A stretch of DNA of 6,241 nt, from positions 1 to 6,241 of the forward strand of contig CALPIT020000152.1 in NCBI GenBank assembly GCA_943323705.2. The letters are read 5' to 3'. This DNA is from Streptomyces griseus. Lineage in GTDB: Bacteria > Bacteroidota > Bacteroidia > Chitinophagales > Chitinophagaceae. The notes beneath the pieces were generated by a model. The model had not been told where the DNA came from. It did no database searches and was given only the letters and a program-made list of their open reading frames with translations. Every line of letters begins with the position of its first letter. The stretch's first letter is position 1. The position numbers and the translations under genes are program-made. Below, in pieces: positions 1 through 5,808 of this stretch.

Positions 1-293
1 AGAAATTCTGTTGTTGCTAATAAAGATGGATTAGGCATTCTTTCGTAAGCACGAGAGATTTCTATTTGTTCTTTATTTTCATGAATTTCTTCAAGACTAT
101 CTGTATGACTGGCGAATTCTTCCAATTTGTTATGTAACTCCTCTTTAATAGAGATGTTAATTTGATTGGCTCTCTTTGCAATCACAGCTATTGATTCGTA
201 AAGATTGCCTGTTTTGGCTTTCAAATCTGAAAGTTTTTTGGGCTCAACTGAACTGCTGGTATTACCGCTTAGATGACGACGAAGTTTGCTCAT
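1..293 (-). CDS. rpoZ: RNA polymerase omega subunit (Rpb6 family), 3' end outside window
   Basis: Small subunit that helps RNA polymerase assemble and stay stable; cytoplasmic. The 97 visible residues match the Rpb6/omega type found in Bacteroidota: a variable basic N-terminus (MSKLRRHLSG), then TGNLYESIAVIAKRANQI at about residues 28-45, which carries the conserved A-K-R-A-N core, then an acidic helix (about 50-75) and EQIEISRAYERMPNPS (75-90). The family is usually about 110 residues, so only a short tail is missing past base 1. The ATG at 293-291 is chosen because the N-terminus it gives resembles relatives. It lies inside the last codons of bamD, in another frame, giving a 32-bp overlap and suggesting co-transcription and translational coupling. 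There is no Shine-Dalgarno; the stretch before the ATG is A-rich. Family assignment is from recognised sequence, not a search. Confidence 0.88.
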   Translation of the reverse strand, partial: MSKLRRHLSGNTSSSVEPKKLSDLKAKTGNLYESIAVIAKRANQINISIKEELHNKLEEFASHTDSLEEIHENKEQIEISRAYERMPNPSLLATTEF

Positions 294-1092
294 TTTTTAT
301 TGCTTTTATTTGATTTTGACTTTGTATACTAAGAGATTCTGCTTCAGATAAAAACTTGCTTTCAGGATATCTGTCAACAAAATCTTCATATTCTGAAACT
401 ACTTTTTCAAACCGTTCTTCTTGTTTGTCAAGAATACTGAGCTTTGCAAATTTATAGTAAGCTTTAACCACCATTAGCTTATATTTTTCTCCGGATGCAG
501 ATTCTGGATAATTATTCAGTAAAGTTGAAAAAGCAATAGCTGCTGCTCTGAACTCTCCTAAATTATAATATAATTCTGCACCTCTATATTCTTTCATCTC
601 TAGCTTTTCTCTACACTTATCAATTATTTCAGTTGCTTCTTTGTTTCTTTCAGAACCTGGATGGGTATTGATGAATGTCTGCATCATGCCCATGGCTTTG
701 AGTGTGTTTACTTGTTCTAACTCAAGCTTGGGTGATAATTGATAAAAACAATAAGCTCTCATGTAATCTACTTCCTCTGCTTTGGTACTATTTGGAAACA
801 CTTCGAGATATCCTTTAAAAAGATTCTCTGCGTCTCTATAGAATTCATCGTAGTAAAAACAATAAGCGTATTTATAGTAAAGATCTTCAAACTTCTGAGT
901 TCCTTTGAAAACAGGAAACAACTCTTCATACAACTGTTGTGCAAAACGATACTTTTTATTGCTAAAATATTCATCTGCCTTAGCTAATTTATAATCATAA
1001 TCTTTACTTTTCTGGATTTTTACAAACTTGCTACAAGAAGCCAGTGTTCCAAAAATCATGAAGAGTATGAAAATTAATTTTAGCTGTCGCAT
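262..1092 (-). CDS. bamD: Outer membrane assembly lipoprotein BamD (YfiO family)
   Basis: Essential lipoprotein partner of BamA in the BAM complex, which folds beta-barrel proteins into the outer membrane; it sits on the periplasmic face. The ATG at 1092 gives 276 residues, slightly longer than the E. coli protein (about 245) and usual for Bacteroidota. It begins with a lipoprotein signal: a hydrophobic stretch (residues 4-16) and lipobox L-A-S-C with the lipidated Cys at 20. The mature part is TPR-like helix pairs, at about residues 36-64, 73-104, 172-200 and 228-250. Y/F-rich repeats with P-x-S turns such as VFPNS, NYPES and RYPES mark the ends of helix pairs, and SPKLELEQ (about 120-127) matches the family's loop between TPRs. 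A frame-open TTG at 1104 would add four residues but coincides with a possible promoter box, so the ATG is preferred. The Ser/Lys-rich tail overlaps rpoZ by 32 bp. An upstream terminator separates it from the OmpA gene. Confidence 0.92.
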   Translation of the reverse strand: MRQLKLIFILFMIFGTLASCSKFVKIQKSKDYDYKLAKADEYFSNKKYRFAQQLYEELFPVFKGTQKFEDLYYKYAYCFYYDEFYRDAENLFKGYLEVFPNSTKAEEVDYMRAYCFYQLSPKLELEQVNTLKAMGMMQTFINTHPGSERNKEATEIIDKCREKLEMKEYRGAELYYNLGEFRAAAIAFSTLLNNYPESASGEKYKLMVVKAYYKFAKLSILDKQEERFEKVVSEYEDFVDRYPESKFLSEAESLSIQSQNQIKAIKNEQTSSSSKR

Positions 1093-1101
1093 AAAGAGTC
1101 G

Positions 1102-1109
1102 CAAATCTA
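1102..1109 (-). promoter_or_regulatory. Candidate Bacteroidota -7 box for bamD
   Basis: Read on the minus strand this is TAGATTTG, an exact match to the Bacteroidota -7 consensus TAnnTTTG. It is followed by CGAC, as is the box of the OmpA gene. I see no TTTG at the expected -33 position. The transcript would start only about 6 nt before the ATG at 1092. A separate promoter is expected here because a terminator lies just upstream, but this exact box is only a candidate. Confidence 0.4.
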
Positions 1110-1175
1110 ATGGTTTTTATCGAAAATTATGCTCTTAAATTACGAATCTTACGAAAACAAATGTTAATCCATGTA

Positions 1176-1202
1176 AAAAGCCCCCCAAATTGGAGGGCTT
1201 TT
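1176..1202 (-). terminator. Intrinsic terminator of the OmpA gene
   Basis: Two 11-nt arms (1176-1186 and 1192-1202) flank a 5-nt loop. In the minus-strand RNA they form AAAAGCCCUCC paired with GGGGGGCUUUU, with one U-G wobble. The stem ends in a run of five U. It lies 28 nt past the OmpA stop codon and before bamD. Read on the plus strand the wobble becomes a C-A mismatch, so the element is built for the minus direction. Confidence 0.87.
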
Positions 1203-1230
1203 GTATTTGCAAAAAGTATTTTTAGAAAAA

Positions 1231-2844
1231 TTAGTTCGATTTGATATCGATAGTGTTTTTATCTCCACCACCAACTTCGCAATTAGTTGAAAGTCTTTCT
1301 GCACTGATTCCTTCTTTTTGAACCAAATACATTTTAACTGCATCAACTCTTTGTTGACATACAGCCTGAGCAGCTTTAGAAGCTTCAGGATATCCATTGA
1401 TAGTGATGTTACACTTAGGATTAGCTTTCAATTTTGCAGCTACAACAGCCAATAAAGCTTTGATATCTGCGCTTAATCCAGCACCGTTTCCTTTGTAAGA
1501 AAGGCTAGGATAATCAGCAGGACATTCTGGAGCTGGAGGAGCTGGAGGGTTTTTGCAACACTCTGGTTCTGGACATTTACCAATACCATCGCCATCAACA
1601 GGTTGACACTCAGAAGGAGTGATTAATTGTTTGTCTTTGTAATCAGGAACGCCATCACCATCAGTATCTCTTGAAACACCATGAGTGTCTACAGAAACGC
1701 CAGCTGGTGTGTTTGGTTCACGATCCAATTGATCAACTACGCCATCAGCATCAGCATCATCATATGTTTGTTTAGGGAATTTCGTGTGCTTAGGATTGTT
1801 AAGTTCGCTATAAACATAATCCAAAGGATTTAACCACCATAATGGTTCAACTGATTTCTTTCCAAGGTTGAAATTCAAACCAACTGACAAGTAGTTGTAA
1901 GAATCCCAGTTTGGTGATAAAGCAGCATCTCCGTATGGATTTTCTTGCCATTGTTGACCATCAAGTAAATCATCTTTGATGAATGTATGACGATCTTCAA
2001 TTGCAATGTTGATTCTTTTAGCCAATTTGAATTCTACACCAAAAATAACTGAAGTAGAAAATTGTAAAGTCTGGCCACCTAATTCTGGTCTGCGAACACC
2101 ATTTGACTGTGCGGCTTCTTCGTAAGTATCATCCATACCATCTTTTAGTTTCTTACGGATGTCCTTTCTATTCTTGTAGACATTTGTGCTGCTGCTGTAA
2201 ATGCTAGTGAATAAATCGCTGTAAGTTGTTCCAGCAGCTTCATTTCTAACATTCAACATGGTTTCGTAAGTAGTTGCACCGATACCAGCACCACCATACA
2301 TTACCCAACTAGATTTGTTTTTATGAAATTTGATGTTGTTCAAAGACACCAAAGCCTGAAGACTCAAATCCTGAGTTTTGTTTTTGTAGTTGTAGTAAAC
2401 AACCTCAGCTGTTCTTCCAGGGATAGTAGTTCCACCATTGATGGGAGCGCTGTAGTATTGAGATATTGGAGTGTTTTTTGCATAATTTTCAGATGCATTC
2501 CAATTCAATCCTTTTGCAGTTCCATAGATATATTGCATTCTCAAAGAGAATACATAACCTAAAGATTTTCTAACGTGAGCAGCAAAACCAAATGTAGGAA
2601 TTACGCTAGGTACATCACCAGAAACATTGAACAAACCACCTGACAAACCCACTTCCCACATGTTGCGTGGTTTTGAAGGGAAATTATACGTGTTGTTCCA
2701 GAATTCATTTTGTTGTGGCTGACCTTTTCTGGTGATAACAGTGGAATCGTAAACGTCGTATCCGCTTGTTGATTTTTGCGCAAATGTAGTTCCTAAAGTA
2801 AGGAAAAACATAGCCAATAATAATGTGTACTTTTTGCTTTGCAT
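1231..2844 (-). CDS. OmpA-family outer membrane protein with TSP3 calcium repeats
   Basis: Outer-membrane protein of 537 residues, probably linking the membrane to the cell wall. A signal peptide (1-22: basic QSKK, hydrophobic LLLAMFFLTLG, cleavage after TFA before Q23) precedes a predicted beta-barrel (about 60-328) whose alternating aromatic/small strands include NMWEVGLSGGLFNVSGD and the closing YLSVGLNFNLG. Residues about 360-405 carry thrombospondin type-3 repeats (DADADGVVD, DTDGDGVPD), which bind calcium in this family. A Pro/Cys-rich linker (411-441, Cys 413, 424, 429, 430, 441) leads to an OmpA-like C-terminal domain (about 445-535) with Cys 478, 496 and 522. In that domain the usual G-H-T-D motif reads G-Y-P-E (484-487), while the helix Arg (499 in CQQRVDAV) is kept, so peptidoglycan binding may be altered. 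The ATG at 2844 fits the signal peptide. It has its own promoter and terminator and is likely well expressed. The exact role is unknown. Confidence 0.88.
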   Translation of the reverse strand: MQSKKYTLLLAMFFLTLGTTFAQKSTSGYDVYDSTVITRKGQPQQNEFWNNTYNFPSKPRNMWEVGLSGGLFNVSGDVPSVIPTFGFAAHVRKSLGYVFSLRMQYIYGTAKGLNWNASENYAKNTPISQYYSAPINGGTTIPGRTAEVVYYNYKNKTQDLSLQALVSLNNIKFHKNKSSWVMYGGAGIGATTYETMLNVRNEAAGTTYSDLFTSIYSSSTNVYKNRKDIRKKLKDGMDDTYEEAAQSNGVRRPELGGQTLQFSTSVIFGVEFKLAKRINIAIEDRHTFIKDDLLDGQQWQENPYGDAALSPNWDSYNYLSVGLNFNLGKKSVEPLWWLNPLDYVYSELNNPKHTKFPKQTYDDADADGVVDQLDREPNTPAGVSVDTHGVSRDTDGDGVPDYKDKQLITPSECQPVDGDGIGKCPEPECCKNPPAPPAPECPADYPSLSYKGNGAGLSADIKALLAVVAAKLKANPKCNITINGYPEASKAAQAVCQQRVDAVKMYLVQKEGISAERLSTNCEVGGGDKNTIDIKSN

Positions 2845-2889
2845 GTTTTAATAATTAATATTTTTCTAAATATACAACTTTGTGTGTCG

Positions 2890-2921
2890 CAAATTTATCC
2901 AACAACTAAACAAAAACCAAA
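2890..2921 (-). promoter_or_regulatory. Bacteroidota-type promoter of the OmpA gene
   Basis: On the minus strand a -33 TTTG (2921-2918) is followed after 20 nt by TAAATTTG (2897-2890), an exact TAnnTTTG -7 box. Both parts and the spacing fit the consensus described for Bacteroides and Flavobacterium. The predicted start near 2886 gives a leader of about 40 nt that is very A/U-rich and has no Shine-Dalgarno, as is common for strongly translated genes in this phylum. Start site is inferred. Confidence 0.7.
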
Positions 2922-3049
2922 AAAAATTATGTTTTATTTACATTAGAATCATTTATAGGTCAATTTCTTATCTAAAATATGCTTTATAAAATGTTTTTCT
3001 AATTAATTCGTGATAAAAAATAATAAACTGTCCTTTTTTATGAAAATAA

Positions 3050-3079
3050 TTTGCAAGGCCTTTAACCTTCCTTAACTTG
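3050..3079 (+). promoter_or_regulatory. Possible promoter of the prenyl synthase-recJ operon
   Basis: TTTG (3050-3053) is followed after 19 nt by TAACTTG (3073-3079), which is one T short of the TAnnTTTG box. The spacer holds near-duplicate words CCTTTAAC and CCTTAAC, and GCAAG (3053-3057) is mirrored by CTTGC (3076-3080). The predicted leader is only about 10 nt. The rest of the 2845-3092 gap is AT-rich and shows no better plus-strand promoter. Weak call. Confidence 0.3.
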
Positions 3080-3092
3080 CCCAATAATTAAA

Positions 3093-4055
3093 ATGAAGCT
3101 CGCAACTAATATCATCAAAGAAGAGTTAAGTGTCTTCGAAAAAAAATTCGAAGACGCCGTAAAAAGCAATACGCCGTTGTTAGATAGGATAATGAAATTT
3201 ATTATCAAACGCAAAGGCAAGCAAATCAGACCCATGTTTGTTTTTTTAAGTGCAAAATTACATGGCGAAGTAAATGAATCTACTTATCGGGCTGCCGCTC
3301 TAGTAGAATTGCTGCATACCGCAACACTTGTTCATGACGATGTGGTTGACGAATCCCTTGAACGTAGAGGTTTTTTCTCTATAAATGCTGTTTGGAAAAA
3401 TAAAATTGCTGTATTGGTTGGCGATTACCTTTTATCAAAAGGTTTGCTGCTTTCCACATCCAACAATGACTTCGAACATTTGCAGATATTATCAGATGCT
3501 GTGAAGAAAATGAGTGAAGGCGAATTGCTTCAGATCGAGAAGTCTAGAAAATTAAATCTTAGCGAAGAGATTTACTTTGAAATCATCAAAAACAAAACCG
3601 CTTCATTGTTGTCTTCAGCTTGTGGTATTGGTGCTTATAGCACCAGCAAAGATTTGAATGTCACCAATGAAATGAAATCCTTTGGCGAAAAAATAGGTAT
3701 CGCTTTTCAAATAAAAGATGATTTATTCGATTATGGCAGCGATAAAATAGGCAAGCCAACCGGAAATGATATCAAAGAAAAAAAACTTACCCTGCCGATT
3801 ATTTACACTTTAAATAAAGTGGATAAAACTACTCGAAGGAAGTTAATATACATTCTTAAAAACGAGAACAAAACTGCGGCAGGTATTAAATTTGTAATCG
3901 AAAAAGTAAATGAATCTGGTGGACTTGCCTATGCAACACAAAAAATGGAAAATTATCGCGACGAAGCACTAGAAATTCTAAACCGATTTAACCCGGGACC
4001 AGTAAGAGGCGCTTTGGAAGATTTGGTTCGATACACAACTGATAGAAAATACTGA
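3093..4055 (+). CDS. Long-chain polyprenyl diphosphate synthase (IspB/HepT-like)
   Basis: Cytosolic or membrane-associated trans-prenyltransferase that adds isopentenyl diphosphate units to an allylic starter, giving a long all-trans chain. In this phylum the product usually becomes the menaquinone side chain. The 320 residues fit the family. Visible motifs are G-K-x-x-R (42-46, diphosphate binding), the first Asp-rich motif DDVVD (82-86) followed by RR (91-92), Q147 in EGELLQIE, K168/T169 in NKTA, and the second Asp-rich motif FQIKDDLFD (205-213). The residues before the first motif are HTATLVHDD, with small Ala at -5, as in octaprenyl-type enzymes; bulky aromatics there mark short-chain (C15-C20) synthases, so a long product is inferred. 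Exact chain length cannot be read, hence no symbol. The ATG at 3093 is the first in frame and gives the family N-terminus. It lies 2 bp before recJ, likely one operon. Confidence 0.9.
   Translation: MKLATNIIKEELSVFEKKFEDAVKSNTPLLDRIMKFIIKRKGKQIRPMFVFLSAKLHGEVNESTYRAAALVELLHTATLVHDDVVDESLERRGFFSINAVWKNKIAVLVGDYLLSKGLLLSTSNNDFEHLQILSDAVKKMSEGELLQIEKSRKLNLSEEIYFEIIKNKTASLLSSACGIGAYSTSKDLNVTNEMKSFGEKIGIAFQIKDDLFDYGSDKIGKPTGNDIKEKKLTLPIIYTLNKVDKTTRRKLIYILKNENKTAAGIKFVIEKVNESGGLAYATQKMENYRDEALEILNRFNPGPVRGALEDLVRYTTDRKY
3130..3157 (+). other. Inverted repeat with A8 tract inside the prenyl synthase 5' coding region
   Basis: GTCTTCGAA (3132-3140) and TTCGAAGAC (3147-3155) are perfect inverted copies around six A, and a G-U wobble plus one G-C pair extend the stem to 11 bp. 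It covers codons for V-F-E-K-K-F-E-D, about 40 nt after the ATG. An uninterrupted run of eight A (3139-3146) is included. The symmetry partly follows from the repeated Phe-Glu codons TTC GAA, itself a palindrome, so it may be chance; a translational effect is speculative. Confidence 0.45.
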
Positions 4056-4057
4056 CT

Positions 4058-5758
4058 TTGGAAAAAAGATGGAATATCATACCCGTAGATGTAACTCAAA
4101 CATCAAAACTTAGGGAACAACTAAAAATCAGCGAAACGATTTGCAATATGCTTGTGTCTCGTGGTATCACTGACTTTGAAGTGGCAAAAGATTTTTACAG
4201 ACCTTCATTGGATAAACTTCACGACCCATGGTTGATGAAAGATATGGACAAAGCGGTTGCAAGAATAGAATCCGCAATTTCACAAAAAGAAAAAATACTA
4301 GTGTTTGGTGATTATGATGTAGACGGCACAACCTCTGTAGCTAGCTTTTATCAATTCATAACTTCAATTCATGAACCCACATTAACTGATTATTATATTC
4401 CGCATCGATACAAAGAAGGATATGGTGTCAGCAAGGCCGGAATTGATTTTGCAAAAGAAAATAGTTTCACTTTAATTGTTTGTTTGGATTGCGGTATTAA
4501 ATCTGTAGAACTTATCGATTATGCTTCATCGTTAGGTATTGATTTTATCATTTGCGACCATCATCTTCCCGGACCAGAAATCCCAAAAGCGGTTGCCATT
4601 CTTAATCCAAAACAACAAGATTGTAATTACCCTTACAAAGACCTATGTGGTTGTGGGGTTGGATTTAAATTGATGATGGCCTTAGCTTTACATTACAAAT
4701 TACCTGAATCATCATACTTGCAGTATATCGACCTTGTAGCTATTGCAATTGCAGCAGATATTGTACCGATGAATGGAGAGAATAGAATCCTCGCTTATTA
4801 TGGACTAAAGAAAATCAATGAAAATCCATCTCTAGGTATCAGTACACTCATTAAACTAGGTTCTTTAAAAAAGAAGTTGACCATCACAAATGTAGTATTC
4901 GTCATTGCACCACGAATCAATGCAGCAGGCAGAATGGATGATGCCAAAAAAGCGGTTCAACTTTTTATTGAGAAAGATGAAAAGGCAGCATTAGCATTAG
5001 GTGAATTATTGCAGTCCGATAATTCAGACAGAAAAGAAGCAGATTCATCTATCACACAAGAAGCATTGCAATTAATAAACAACAATGAATACCTGATCAA
5101 CAAAAAATCATGTGTTGTATTTAATGAGAGCTGGCACAAAGGTGTCGTTGGCATAGTGGCTTCAAGATTGATTGAACATCATTATCGTCCAACCATTGTA
5201 CTTACACAAAGTGACGGCATCGCTACAGGCAGCGCAAGAAGTATCAAGGGATTTAATTTATACGAAGCCATTTATCAATGTAAAGAATATTTGCTCGCTT
5301 TCGGCGGCCACTTTGCTGCAGCTGGCCTTTCCATGCTTCCAGAAAATATCGAGAAATTCACCGAAAAATTTGAAGCTGTAGTTGCCGCGAATGTTACAGA
5401 TGATATGCTTATACCCGAAATCACGATTGATGCTGCAATTAATTTTTCTGAAATCAATCAAACCTTCTTCAATATCATTTCTCAAATGGAACCCTTCGGC
5501 CCTGAAAATATGAGGCCAATATTTGTAGCTAGAAATGTAAGCAATTCAGGTTATTCCAAATTATTAAAAGATCAACACGTAAAATTCGAAGTGAAACAAA
5601 ATGGTGTAGCCATGTCGGGAATTGGTTTTAATATGCCAGAAAAAGCTGACCTTGTTTTTTCAGGGCAACCTTTCGACATCGTATTCACTCTTGATGAAAA
5701 TGAATTCAATGGCAATACGAAATTGCAAATGATGGTAATGGATTGCAAACCCACCTAG
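4058..5758 (+). CDS. recJ: Single-stranded-DNA-specific exonuclease RecJ
   Basis: DHH-family 5'->3' exonuclease on single-stranded DNA, acting in RecF-type recombination, mismatch repair and base-excision repair; cytoplasmic, metal-dependent. The 566 residues are close to E. coli RecJ (577). Catalytic motifs in order: DYDVDG (85-90), LDCG (143-146), DHH (167-169), and D225/D234 in the IDLVAIAIAADIVP stretch. APRINAAGRMDDA (284-296) follows. The DHHA1 part shows SWHKGVVGIVASRL (358-371), GSARSI (391-396) and the GGH motif in FGGHFAAAGL (415-424). The C-terminal OB-like part begins around 450 and includes MEPFGPENMRP (477-487). All key metal ligands are present. The start is TTG at 4058, giving MEKRW, typical of relatives; a stop at 4043-4045 leaves no in-frame ATG upstream. 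It begins 2 bp after the prenyl synthase stop, suggesting coupled translation. The TAG stop lies in a repeat linked to the downstream palindrome. Confidence 0.95.
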   Translation: MEKRWNIIPVDVTQTSKLREQLKISETICNMLVSRGITDFEVAKDFYRPSLDKLHDPWLMKDMDKAVARIESAISQKEKILVFGDYDVDGTTSVASFYQFITSIHEPTLTDYYIPHRYKEGYGVSKAGIDFAKENSFTLIVCLDCGIKSVELIDYASSLGIDFIICDHHLPGPEIPKAVAILNPKQQDCNYPYKDLCGCGVGFKLMMALALHYKLPESSYLQYIDLVAIAIAADIVPMNGENRILAYYGLKKINENPSLGISTLIKLGSLKKKLTITNVVFVIAPRINAAGRMDDAKKAVQLFIEKDEKAALALGELLQSDNSDRKEADSSITQEALQLINNNEYLINKKSCVVFNESWHKGVVGIVASRLIEHHYRPTIVLTQSDGIATGSARSIKGFNLYEAIYQCKEYLLAFGGHFAAAGLSMLPENIEKFTEKFEAVVAANVTDDMLIPEITIDAAINFSEINQTFFNIISQMEPFGPENMRPIFVARNVSNSGYSKLLKDQHVKFEVKQNGVAMSGIGFNMPEKADLVFSGQPFDIVFTLDENEFNGNTKLQMMVMDCKPT

Positions 5759-5780
5759 CCTTGGGCCTCCCTAGCCTTGG
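5754..5780 (+). repeat. Direct repeat: extra copy of the palindrome's left arm
   Basis: CCTAGCCTTGG occurs at 5754-5764 and again at 5770-5780, 16 bp apart. The similarity continues as GCC versus CC with one extra G. The second copy is part of the palindrome's left arm. The first copy contains the recJ TAG stop (5756-5758). Either copy could pair with CCAAGGCTAGG (5789-5799), so two hairpins compete in RNA or single-stranded DNA. Confidence 0.85.
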
Positions 5781-5803
5781 CCTTAAGGCCAAGGCTAGGG
5801 AGG
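5766..5803. repeat. Perfect 38-bp palindrome between convergent recJ and htpG
   Basis: Bases 5766-5784 are the exact reverse complement of 5785-5803: two 19-nt arms with no spacer and centre TT|AA, including GGCCTTAAGGCC. The arms are about 63% GC, far richer than the AT-rich surroundings. Two G-U pairs could extend the stem in plus-strand RNA. It begins 7 bp after the recJ stop and ends 5 bp before the htpG stop. It could act as a terminator or 3'-end protecting hairpin for both transcripts, but a good U-run is missing: the plus side continues GGTTAGATTATTTT and the minus side has none. An interspersed REP-like element is the main alternative. Confidence 0.9.
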
Positions 5804-5808
5804 TTAGA

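Noticed and set aside
739..987. Plus-strand 82-residue frame, Phe/Ile-rich and membrane-like
   Set aside because: It is antisense to the TPR region of bamD; the hydrophobic look comes from reading Lys/Glu-rich helix codons backwards.
1093..1104. TTG start of bamD four codons upstream of the ATG
   Set aside because: It adds MRLF before a complete lipoprotein signal peptide and overlaps the best -7 promoter box; the ATG at 1092 is sufficient.
1176..1202. Bidirectional terminator
   Set aside because: No plus-strand gene ends here, and the plus-strand stem has a C-A mismatch where the minus-strand RNA has a G-U pair.
1164..1397. Minus-strand 77-residue open frame across the OmpA 3' end and terminator
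   Set aside because: It lies in another frame of the OmpA-like domain coding sequence, runs through the terminator hairpin, and its protein has no recognisable domain.
4058..5758. RecJ-like DHH phosphatase or c-di-AMP phosphodiesterase instead of RecJ
   Set aside because: The 566-residue length, the APRINAAGRMDD segment, the SWHKGVVGIVASRL segment and the C-terminal OB-like part are RecJ features absent from the shorter DHH/DHHA1 phosphodiesterases.
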